Source: Camarhynchus parvulus (lineage: Eukaryota; Chordata; Aves; Passeriformes; Thraupidae). Taken from it: 64,000 bases of DNA. The stretch lies in contig NC_044584.1 in NCBI RefSeq assembly GCF_901933205.1, positions 13,867,001 to 13,931,000 of the forward strand, written 5' to 3'. The position numbers and the translations under genes are program-made. The notes beneath the pieces are model-generated. The model searched no databases. It had not been told where the DNA came from and worked only from the letters and a program-made list of their open reading frames with translations. Every line of letters begins with the position of its first letter. The first letter of the stretch is position 1. Below are positions 25,901 through 34,854 of this stretch, piece after piece.

Positions 25901-27266
25901 TGTCCCCTTATTTTTCAAAAAAGCACTTCAATGCTATTTGCCTTTGAGCTTGTTATAACTCTGTACTGCAGTGGAGAGGATTATTCTGGAACTCCTGGTC
26001 TCTATTCACTCAGTTATTATGCTGTCAGTTATCTTTTTGTTAAAGTTTTGCAGAGTAGTTATTATTTGCCCCGATGAGAGTGCCAGTGGAGCTGCTTTAA
26101 AAATGCTGTCAGAGTAGTCCTTTTCTTTGGTTAAATTATTCATATGGTTCATGATTCTGGTAAATGGCAGTAGGAGAGAGGGGATTAGACATGAAAAAAA
26201 TAATGGAAGTATTAAAATTCCTAACTGCCCTTTCTTCTGGATATTTGCTGTGTTATGTGAGTGGCATCATTTGACATCATAGAATGTGTCCAAAGGAAAG
26301 GGAGAAATATGCATTAATGTACTGATGAGTGACAACATGCAGATGATGTACAGAGTGGTGCACCTTAACTGCAAATTCCTTATAGCATACATTAATTGGC
26401 AAGAATTTCTGGCCAAGAAGAAATAGATATGTCAAGCAGTTGCATTTTTCTGTGTATTAGTAGCAGTAGTTTTCACATAACCTGTTTGTTACGTGCCCAC
26501 AGATTTCCCAGGGATTCCAGTTAAATACAGGTTCTGATTCTCTTGTATATATTTTTTTTCATGTGAGAGTTGACATTGCAATAGGTGGGTTAAATAAGGT
26601 ATGAAGGTAATAGGTAGCCTACAGAAAGTATTAAGTGACTGAACATAAAATAGCTAACTGGATTTTTATGCAACTAATGGGTTTATTCAGCCCTACCAGA
26701 GGGAGCAATACATTGAAGAAAATAGTAGTCCTTAGTCATTATCAATGGATAAAACTTATAGCTGTATGAACAAAGGACGTGAGGCCTAAGGTACAACATA
26801 GGTGTTACTAAATCTAGGAGGTAGTTCTTGGTGAACTTCATTTTGTTCTATAAGCATCCTTTTGAAATCTGGTTCTTCCTTCTTTGGAAGGATGGTTGGA
26901 ACAAGACCTTACTGCAGTCAGTGGAAATATTTTCATCACTGCACATGAGGCAGTGTAATTTGAAATGCACTTCTCTAAAAGCCAATGTGAAGGAAGTTTT
27001 CCATCCTTGCACACAGAATGAAACTTCTTTGTGTATTTATTCACTGCAGCCATCATCCTGGAAGGTTGCAAAATGCAGCTTTTGGCTTCATTTCAAGTTG
27101 TGATTCATTTTAACACCCGTTATGCCAGCTAAGTATCTGCAGAGATAGAATATGTGCTGTGGAGTCCAGCTGCATCTGATGCTATGGTCTCTAACAGCAC
27201 CAGAACTGCAGGTTGATCCACTGGCAGCTCTTAAATATTGTTCATGTACTTTCTTATGTTCAACAG
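13594..27266 (+). other. EMP2: EMP2 intron 1
   Basis: This 13.7-kb intron runs from GTGAGTA at 13594 to AACAG at 27266. Its first 300 bp remain GC-rich. It contains poly(T) runs (about 14418-14436 and 18211-18226), a poly(A) run near 22008-22020 and one CR1 fragment (23784-24058). No further exon was recognised. The open frames inside it are short, lack domains and overlap on both strands. Conserved intronic enhancers are possible but cannot be seen without alignment. Confidence 0.6.
23784..24058 (-). mobile_element. Older CR1 LINE fragment in EMP2 intron 1 (reverse orientation)
   Basis: Read on the + strand, this resembles the reverse complement of a CR1 3' region of a different subfamily from the copy at 1.1 kb. 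Diagnostic blocks in order are GCTGGAAGGAACCTCTGGAG, GTCTCCAGTGC, a degenerate TTGCTTCAGTCGAGT, AATGGAGATCCCACAGCCTC, CCTGTTCCAGTACTT, CTTGTTGCAACTTGTAACCG (degenerate) and TCTGAGAAGGGTGGCTCCATC. It is highly diverged and 5'-truncated, and both edges are approximate. Confidence 0.75.
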
Positions 27267-27300
27267 ATTTATCTCAGCCTAAAGCCTCCCCAGAGCAAGG
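27267..27300 (+). other. EMP2: EMP2 exon 2, 5' UTR part
   Basis: This 34-nt leader lies between the inferred acceptor (TATGTTCAACAG|) and the ATG at 27301. It carries TAA in frame with the ATG at 27280-27282, so translation cannot begin upstream in this frame. The ATG has A at -3, a favourable initiation context. A slightly later acceptor (ATCTCAG| at 27277) is possible and would not alter the protein. Confidence 0.7.
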
Positions 27301-27378
27301 ATGCTGATTCTCCTGGCCTTCATTATTGTGTTTCACATAACCTCAGCAGCACTGCTGTTCATCTCAACTATTGACAAT
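27301..27378 (+). CDS. EMP2: EMP2 coding exon 1 (residues 1-26): first membrane segment
   Basis: This exon encodes 26 residues beginning MLILLAFIIVFHITSAALLF, the first transmembrane helix of a PMP22/EMP protein, which also acts as an uncleaved signal-anchor. It ends in STIDN just before the donor AAT|GTAAGT (phase 0). The AFII.FHITSAALLF pattern points to EMP2 rather than EMP1, EMP3 or PMP22, whose first helices differ at these positions. EMP2 is a small tetraspan plasma-membrane glycoprotein. In mammals it is known to influence integrin and caveolin trafficking, focal adhesion signalling, and epithelial and endometrial biology. The start is fixed by the upstream in-frame stop and by the family's invariant MLxLL N-terminus. 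Confidence 0.96.
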
Positions 27379-29416
27379 GTAAGTGTCATTTCTTCTCCTG
27401 GCTCTCAAACACACTGGGATTTCTTTGCTTCATAAAAATTGATGTTTTCTTCTCTAGTCTTCAATTTGCTTACTGAGAGGACCTAAGTTTGTTAGGCACA
27501 CTGGTGTCCTAAGACCTTTCTTGAACAAAAATGCCTTGGGTGTGCATGTTGATAGTGGATAAGGCTGTCCATGGCATCATGTTGTAAGCTTATGGCAGTA
27601 AATCCCCTCCCCTGGGAGAGACTTGGCCATGGAGGATATTTACAGGGTGGAGCCCTGGGATTTGATTCAGCTGGACATGAAGCAGAGAGGGGGGGAAGAT
27701 CCACTGTCCTTCTGTCTCAAGTACCTAAAGTCAAACAGCTGGTGATTAATGTGTGAGGATAATTTCAGTCAAGATGTGCTTTGCCTCACAAATGTTTGTC
27801 CAAGATGCCCAGTTAAATCATGAGAGACACCATGAATTTATCTGTCCATTAAGTTGAAGCAGCATCGGCACAAAGCTTTAGAATATTTTATGTTGCATTG
27901 TTTTCAAATTTCCATTTTATTTTTGTGATCAAAAAGAATTTACCCTCCAATATTTATATCTAGCTTTTAATGGAATTCTCCATTTTCCAAAACAGCCCAC
28001 TATCCTGATCAGAAGTTTGTGCACTGGAATCTGTCTTTGAGGTCTGATGTATGTACAGGCTTTTGATATTAAAAAATCTGCTGCTGGAAATACTGTTTAG
28101 TGAAGACCATGCTCCAAATGAAATCTTGTGTTACCTAAAACTTTTTATTGCAGAAGTCTGCAAACTCAGGTGTTACATTTTAGTCAGCTGGTTGATTGTT
28201 CCATGGAAGTAGGTCATTATTTGAGCACTGGAGCAGGCTGTCTTACCCTGCTCCTTTGAATATTTAGAAAGCAAAGACAGTGGGCAAAGCAACCTGATCT
28301 TATTTCCAATCTGCTACACACAACAGAAATTACTGCAGAAATAAAAGCCTATGCCTTCTGTGTCATTAGCTACCTTTGAACATTTAAAAACTTAAGCTGT
28401 ACAACCATCTTTTGTTAGATTTTATACTATGTATCTCTATATTATATAGAGCTCAGAGCTGAAAAATAACATATTGAACTGGGACTGTAAAATCCAAATG
28501 AATGGCATTCTGAGAAAGTAATTCTTTTGCTTAAAACACAGTGTTCTGTTTATCTATATGCCTACTACCATAATATATTATAGTGGTAACTTCAGTATTG
28601 TTTGCAAAACTGCACAGTAAGCTCTGAGGCTTCTGGAATGTCTATTTAAGCAGCAGATCCTACCAGGAATCGTATTTAAAAGTCTCATTTTGTGCAGCTC
28701 TAGTCAAAACAAAGGCCTGGGTAGCTATTGGAATGGGAATGGGTTTCCTGAGGAAATGCCACTTGTGGAGTGCTTGTCATTTTCCAGGCTACTGTAAAAA
28801 TCTGCTCAGATGCTGCAGAACCATTTTGCCTTGAATGTTAAAACCTCAAAATAGAAATACCACAGGAGGATGTTAATTTGTCAGCCATTACCAGACAGAT
28901 GCCATAGTGTACCTCAGCACAGCTGCACTGCATTGACATTAATCATTTCAGTGGCAGGAACCAGAACATCTATAAAGGCCTTCTGTTTCACAGGTGATGC
29001 TATTTCCTGCAAATTAGCAAATGCTGTTCCTTCAGAGAGGTGTGCATCCTAAACAGGATCTGGGTGAACAAAGCACATCTTGTCTAGGTGTCTCAAGGAG
29101 TGAGTAATCCCTGACTATACAAAATTTCTGCCCAAACAGTGGAAATCCCTTGTGCTTTGGGATGTTTAAGATGGCCTTACCTACTTCACAGAGATCTAAA
29201 ATGAGAATAATGTGTGCATAATTATATACTCTTTATTCTGAAATGCCATGAGATGTCACATTTCATTTGAGTGATTAAGTATCAAAAATGAACAGAAAAT
29301 TGTTACGGCTGGCTGATGTGTCCAGTCAGTAGACACTTGGACAACAAAGGAGTTTTGTGGTTTTTTTTGGTTTTTGTTTTTTCTTCCAGTAAGAGCCCTT
29401 TACTTTTATTTTGCAG
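27379..29416 (+). other. EMP2: EMP2 intron 2
   Basis: This 2038-nt phase-0 intron has GTAAGT at 27379 and a pyrimidine-rich acceptor, TTTTATTTTGCAG, at 29416. No embedded gene, RNA or recognised repeat was seen. Open frames of about 60 codons inside it are unremarkable. Confidence 0.85.
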
Positions 29417-29510
29417 GCCTGGTGGGTGGGAGATAACTTTTCTGCAGATGTCTGGAGAGTGTGTATCACGAATACGAGCACCTGTATGGCTATCACTGAT
29501 GAGTTCAATG
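29417..29510 (+). CDS. EMP2: EMP2 coding exon 2 (residues 27-57 plus first base of 58): first extracellular loop
   Basis: This 94-nt exon begins [14 protein letters not shown] and encodes the first extracellular loop. It carries the family signature W39...C42...C49, the claudin/PMP22-type W-x(2)-C-x(6)-C arrangement in which the two cysteines are expected to form a disulfide. Two N-glycosylation sequons are visible, N33-F-S and N45-T-S. Mammalian EMP2 is also glycosylated in this loop. The exon ends with one base of codon 58 (GAG, Glu), followed by the donor AATG|GTGAGT. From memory, the cysteine spacing is one residue longer than in human EMP2. That would offset a one-residue shortening in the second loop. 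Confidence 0.96.
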
Positions 29511-30095
29511 GTGAGTGTCCCTCCGTGCCTGTGTCTGTGTTCCTTCAGCAGATCTGGTGAAATTGCTGTGAAATTTACAGGGGCCCAGCCTGGCTACAGT
29601 GGCTGCAGATTTACACAGAGCAGCTGCACCTGGTTAAAAAGGTATTGGTTACTTTAGCTCCCAGTTACTGGGAAGTAATGGACAGGATGAAAAACCTGAA
29701 TGAGAGGAATCTCTAGTGCCAATCTGACATCTATCATGTCTGGTTACACCTTCCTGAACAGAGCTGTCTCCAGCTCTGGTGGGAGGCTGGGATCTGCATT
29801 TGGAAGCTGTTTGGGACAGCTGGCAGTTTCACTGCGTCTAGGACATTGATGGCAGCAAAGGGTGGGGTGTGGCAGAAGTCTCTTCAGTGTTTTCACTCAG
29901 TTTGATGAGAAGCTTTTTAATACCAAGCTGGCTGTATTAATACCAAGGAAGCAGAGGAGAATCAGCCTCTACAATGAGCACACAACTGCTTTGCTGCATC
30001 TGCTGAACTCCTGCTTACAGAACATGGCCTTTACTCCTTGCAGGAGAAGGCAAAGAGAGAAATGATTTTTAATCAAGGCTGCTTTGTTTTTGCAG
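29511..30095 (+). other. EMP2: EMP2 intron 3
   Basis: This 585-nt phase-1 intron runs from GTGAGT to TTTGTTTTTGCAG. Nothing else was recognised in it. Confidence 0.9.
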
Positions 30096-30242
30096 AGTAT
30101 CAATCAATTCAGGCTGTTCAGGCCACCATGATCCTGTCTACGATTTTCTGCTGTGTGGCATTTCTGGTTTTCATTCTTCAACTCTTCCGTCTAAAGCAAG
30201 GAGAAAGATTTGTGTTAACCTCTGTTATCCAGCTCCTGTCAT
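30096..30242 (+). CDS. EMP2: EMP2 coding exon 3 (residues 58-106 plus first base of 107): second membrane segment
   Basis: This 147-nt exon completes Glu58 and continues [19 protein letters not shown], the beginning of transmembrane helix 2 (roughly residues 66-88). The short cytoplasmic loop RLKQGERF follows, and then the start of helix 3 ([10 protein letters not shown]). The [10 protein letters not shown] motif is common to the family. The [14 protein letters not shown] segment is diagnostic of EMP2 as opposed to PMP22 or EMP1, which have different loop sequences. The exon ends after the first base of Cys107 (T|GT), with donor TCAT|GTGAGT. Confidence 0.97.
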
Positions 30243-30818
30243 GTGAGTGATTTTTCAATGCTTTTGACTTTAAAGATATTTTCATGAATGTAGGAAAGTG
30301 GGAAAAGGTTTCAAAAAGACCAAGCTGCATGAGAACTCTGTAGTGCTCTTGAGGCCATAGCTTATCCTTCATAATTGTTTAAAGAGTGAGCTGTACCATT
30401 CTGTAATATATAGACAGTTAAAACATGGATGCCATCATTGCTCAGGATAAAGTAATTTAAACTTTGAAGGGAAAGAATTTGAGATGCTGAACTTCTTGAA
30501 CACACTAAATAACTCTCTAATTGTTACAGAAAAGCACTCACTTCTCTTTTTTGTCAGTCTTAAAAACTACCCAGATGTTCAGAATAATTTTCTGTTCGCT
30601 GCAAATGACATAGATACACAACAGCACTTCAAATTTAAATCCTGCCAAATAAACTGAAAATATGTCTTGGAATGCTTCCAGGTTAGTTTGAGGATGGAAA
30701 ACGAGCATCTGCAAAGAAAGGACATTGGTGGAAGCAGCTGACAGAAGAGACAGTGAATAGATGTGTGTACTGATAATGTTTTAAGATGCTGACCTTTATT
30801 ATTTTCTTCCTCCTGCAG
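30243..30818 (+). other. EMP2: EMP2 intron 4
   Basis: This 576-nt phase-1 intron runs from GTGAGT to TTCTTCCTCCTGCAG, a strong pyrimidine tract. No other feature was seen. Confidence 0.9.
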
Positions 30819-31003
30819 GTCTGTGTGTTATGATTGCAGCTTCCATTTACACAGACAGGCATGAAGAACTGCACCAGAGCCATGGATATGTAATGGAAGT
30901 TTCCAAAGGCCAATATGGCTATTCCTTTGTCTTAGCCTGGATTGCCTTTGCCTTTACCCTGATCAGTGGAGTGATGTACTTAGTATTAAGGAAGCGTAAA
31001 TAA
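30819..31003 (+). CDS. EMP2: EMP2 terminal coding exon (residues 107-167): third and fourth membrane segments
   Basis: This 185-nt coding part completes Cys107 and encodes the rest of helix 3 ([13 protein letters not shown]). The second extracellular loop spans about residues 119-141 and includes [20 protein letters not shown]. Helix 4 follows, with [16 protein letters not shown] and YLVLRKRK before the stop TAA at 31001-31003. The basic RKRK C-terminus and the GYS-x-LAW motif are typical of EMP2. The joined reading frame totals 167 codons plus stop, the length I recall for mammalian EMP2, with no frameshift or premature stop. The gene therefore appears intact. Confidence 0.97.
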
Positions 31004-31304
31004 ATGTCAGCACCTAGTTATTTCTGTCACTGCAGTACAAAACCAAACTCCAGTAACCATTTTGTATATAATCATTTACATGGTTTTGTAGTAAAGGTAT
31101 TGTTTCTCTAAAAATGTACTGTGTTCTTGATATGAAACAGAATTTAAAAAAAAAAAAAGGCAGGTGAAATGAAATGCCTGGCACCTCCAGGTCAGGGGTC
31201 AGAGCAAGACAAAGCCAAGTTGTTTCTTTTACATATTTCATCATCATAAATTGTTTTCCTTTATTAGACATTAAGAGTTTGTTCCTGGCCTTTAGTAGAT
31301 TACA

Positions 31305-31310
31305 AATAAA
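31305..31310 (+). terminator. Candidate proximal poly(A) signal AATAAA
   Basis: This is the first canonical hexamer after the stop, about 300 nt into the 3' UTR. It is followed within 6 nt by a 16-bp palindrome (31316-31331). Use of this site would give a short-UTR isoform. Confidence 0.5.
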
Positions 31311-31315
31311 GCCCG

Positions 31316-31331
31316 TACAAATTAATTTGTA
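31316..31331. repeat. 16-bp perfect palindrome next to poly(A) signal
   Basis: TACAAATTAATTTGTA reads identically on both strands. It sits where cleavage after the AATAAA at 31305 would be expected (10-30 nt downstream). It has no loop, so it matters more as a symmetric DNA site than as an RNA hairpin. It may be chance in AT-rich DNA. Confidence 0.85.
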
Positions 31332-33116
31332 AGCAATATACTAACTATATTCCTGGACCAGATATCCCTTTGAAATATGTTAAATAGAAGGGTGTGTAAC
31401 AAAACAAGGCCCACATGACAATGAAAAAAAAGCAAACACTTCTAAAGCCCAGAGCTGCACTCAGAGCGTCTGCCCTGGCTCAGCACCAGTGTTCTGCTCT
31501 TTATAATGTGCAGTAAGTGTCATCAAGTTTTTATTAAAACCACTTGCTTTGCAAAAGTAAACAAGCCCTTTTTGTACTCCAGCAAGTGTTTCTCTTGACT
31601 GTGTTTCGCATTTAATTTAAGCACACAGAGCCGTTGGTGGGAGCACTTATCAGCCAATTCCCTGTTCAGCCTGGGCCCAGCACAGCTGGGGCAGTGAGAA
31701 GCTCCCCACCCCAGCCCTGGATCCCTGAGCCTTGGGCAGCCTTCCTGGGAGGGAGAAAAGAGAAACAGAAAAGCATTTCTGGGCCTACATCTGCAGATTT
31801 CTAAGCAGCCTAGTGATCAAGCAATGCCAAATTTAGATTTTTACAGCCTAAATCAACATGTTTATTACACTGGCCTTTTATCACGTAGTGATTTCATGGT
31901 TAAGGTGTCCTGTACAAAAGCATTCCCTGAGTCTGCCTATTGGGAAATTGGCCTTTAAAAATTGATTTTAAATTCCTTTGTGGATTTTACTGGAACTAAA
32001 CTCTGCTACTAACTAAATCAGAGTGCAATTGCTATGCTTATGAATTCCAGGATAGGTTTCAAGATAAAATGACGTGGTGGTTTTTATTTTTCAGTAATTT
32101 TGTGAGCTAAATCTTTGCTCTAATACCAGGCTCAACTGCTCAGCAGTGTAATACTGGATTTGGCTGATGGTGATTCTGGAGATCAGTGTGGAGAATGAAT
32201 GAAGCAGCCTGTCCTGGTTAGTCACAGCTTTGATGCTTAAGTACAGATTTGACTTTTGAAAAGCTGTAACCATTTATTTATTTATTTCATATTCTCTACA
32301 GCTGGCCCAATACAGAGGCAGTAAAAAAGTAAATAGGTTTTGAATGAGGTATTACACTTAAAGGAGAACAAGTTCAGTATCATAAGGCAGTCTAGCTCTA
32401 CTGAAATTAATAATTACTACATTAGATATCAGATAATGAAATTTTATATGTTTTCTTCAGATTTATCCTTGATTTATCACAGAGTAAAAGTTCAGGTGCA
32501 TAGCTTTTTAGGAACTGTCTCCAGCATGAGTGACAGGGCATGTAGTTCCATCTTCATTCCTTCAGCATCCTATAATGCTTTGGCATGTGCTGCTTGTCTT
32601 TCGGGAGCAAAGAAATCCCAATAAGACTATTAAAAAATTAGGATGAGCAAGCAGGACATCACAGTAAAAGTAATAATAATAGTTAAAAACCCACATAATT
32701 TTGAAGAAAAGGGATTCTTCCCAATCTAGTATCATTCGTCAGGTTTTTTTCCTGTTAGTGGGAGTGCTCTGAATTTCAAGAATTATTACCCTACTTTTTA
32801 AAAAAGTGTTTCTATAATTTGCTGAATACATTTCAGGTTTAAAACCTGAGTTTTTGCTAGCAAACAGAATTTGTCTTAAACAAATAGATGCAGGTTTAAG
32901 GATGAAAGTAGATAGACTGTTAGCTAGGCATTTTGCTACTTTTATTAAAACATGAAACAATAAGGGAAATTTTTAAGCAAATACAGATTAAAGCTCTAAT
33001 ATCTAGATGACAGTCCTGAAGAATTCTAAGTTAAGCTTTTTATGCCACTGACTTGCAGAGATGCTTCAGTTTCTTGCCTTGATAATGCTCAGGTCATTTG
33101 TAGAGCAAATATTTAA

Positions 33117-33122
33117 AATAAA
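33117..33122 (+). terminator. Candidate poly(A) signal AATAAA
   Basis: This is a canonical hexamer in AT-rich context about 2.1 kb after the EMP2 stop. It is the first of a cluster of three within 300 nt. Confidence 0.35.
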
Positions 33123-33176
33123 GATATAGATATATACGAACACAGTTTAATTCCACAGTAAAGGCTCTTTCCCTTT

Positions 33177-33182
33177 AATAAA
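33177..33182 (+). terminator. Candidate poly(A) signal AATAAA
   Basis: This is the second hexamer of the cluster (TTTAATAAAGTG), followed by A/C-rich sequence and no obvious GU-rich element. Confidence 0.35.
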
Positions 33183-33415
33183 GTGAAAAGCACACACACA
33201 ACAAGTACTCTGATGCACAACACCTCCATTTGTGTACAAACACCAGCATGTGCATGATGCCACACAGAAGAGATGGGAATGTTCTGCACAAGTGAACAAA
33301 TCAGTCTGAACTAGAGTTTGAGCAGAACAAACATATTTAAGGGTTTTTTTCTACCTTATATGCCTTTAAAATATACCATTTTCTATACTCCATATATTCT
33401 GAAAATGTACATGAA

Positions 33416-33421
33416 AATAAA
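33416..33421 (+). terminator. Candidate distal poly(A) signal AATAAA
   Basis: This is the third hexamer of the cluster. A U/G-containing stretch (ATTCTTGTACTGT) follows 10-20 nt later, so it is the best-supported of the three. I used it to set the provisional 3' UTR end. Confidence 0.4.
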
Positions 33422-34825
33422 GTTAAAACAAATTCTTGTACTGTATTAGCAAACTCAATACATTTATCAATCTGACCTTGTCTTTAAGTTTGGGATATAT
33501 TTACACATTGTTGGATGAGAAATAGTTGAGTTTTTGTGTGAACAGGTAAAATTAAATTCTTCCTGTCTGTATGTAGAACCAGAACCTGATTATTTTGTCC
33601 TTTGTTGAAGACCTTTCAGGGTAAGCAGAGAAAATATTAGTGTATTGAACTTTTAAATGTATGGTGTCAAGAGAATATCTTGAGTAATACAAGATCCACT
33701 GATGCTTTGAGGAATTATTACCTATAAGGTTTTTTTATTTTCCATCATTTGCAGAAACACTCATATATTTTAAGATGGGGTTGAGTGCCTTGACTGTATG
33801 AGCAAATAATGTGAGAAACCAGCCAGTGACTTCTGTATCTGCTCTGGTCCAAGCTTTGGATTTGCAAATCACACAGCACACTTGGGTTTGTACAGATCCA
33901 TTCAAAACACTCCCCCAGCTCCACAGGAATAATTTCCCAAACCCCATAAAAATTCTCCTTTGTAATCATAATAAATAAAAGGAAAAAGTCCCAATTGTTA
34001 AAATATTCACTATCAGCTGTGAACCTACCTTTATGTTTTTCACCCAGCAAGTAATCATCTGCAGCACAGGAAACAATCTTGGAAAAACAATCTATAATAT
34101 TTACATCAAGATAATTTAAAAAAAAGTTTATTTTTATTTCTGTATTCTATTCAGAACAAGAGATGGGCATTACTTTGCTATACTGTATCTTTGAAAAGTA
34201 TTGTAGGTGATAGGATCTGTGCTGCTTAGACATTAACTGGTTTTTTACCCTACATCAATTAATTTTATGTGGTTCTTAATGTGTTCAAAATAATGGAGGG
34301 ACTGCTTGACTTGTTCTGTTCTTATCTTCAGCATTGTGGAAGTTGTGCCATTTAGCTAAACAGACCAAAGAAAAGAATTCTTCCTGTAATTCCTAAAGAC
34401 AGGAATGAGCCACTATCTTTCCAAACACTAAAGACAGCTAAGAATCCTAAAACCACTGAAATAAAATAATGATGTTGAAAATTTTATTATATTTTTCATT
34501 TCTTTTATAGGTGCAATAGTCCCCTCTGAAGTAATAAGATGAAAGAAAATGAAATGTGGAAGTAAAGTAGTTTTAAAAAGAAGACTTCCATTATCAAGGC
34601 TGTAGAATCAAGCTCACAAAATTAATGGAGTAACATAACAGACTGTAACAAGTAAGAAACATGAAGTTAATACTGTCTGTTAATAGTGCTTTGACATGAA
34701 ACCACTGCAAGTAAGTGTAGTACTTACCAGCAGTAGCAGACACTTGTAAGGTACTCTGAGTGTCCTAAAAGATTTTTTAAGCAGTTATAGATTGCATTAT
34801 CACCAAATGGTCTAGAACATCCAAA

Positions 34826-34854
34826 TGGATCTTCTCATAGAATGAGAAGATCCA
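34826..34854. repeat. 13-bp perfect inverted repeat, 3-nt loop
   Basis: TGGATCTTCTCAT (34826-34838) is perfectly complementary to ATGAGAAGATCCA (34842-34854) around AGA. The stem is tight and could form a cruciform or RNA hairpin. No known family was recognised. Confidence 0.85.

Larger units (their letters stand above)
31004..33440 (+). other. EMP2: EMP2 3' UTR (3' end uncertain)
   Basis: Non-coding AT-rich sequence follows the stop codon. The mammalian EMP2 mRNA has a 3' UTR of several kilobases. AATAAA hexamers occur at 31305, 33117, 33177 and 33416. The given end is just past the last of that cluster. Further AATAAA motifs downstream (for example near 33971 and 36145) mean the UTR could be longer. 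A TTTA-rich tract lies at about 32271-32288. No other gene was recognised. Confidence 0.4.

Noticed and set aside
27301..31003. Alternative calls of PMP22, EMP1 or EMP3 for the tetraspan gene
   Set aside because: The first helix (AFII.FHITSAALLF), the AWWVGD loop start, the [12 protein letters not shown] loop and the RKRK end match EMP2 and differ from the paralogues.
33735..34050. Two overlapping minus-strand frames considered as the ATF7IP2 fibronectin-III end
   Set aside because: Neither translation has the expected conserved Trp/Tyr pattern or the family's C-terminal motif, and there is no clear splice acceptor.
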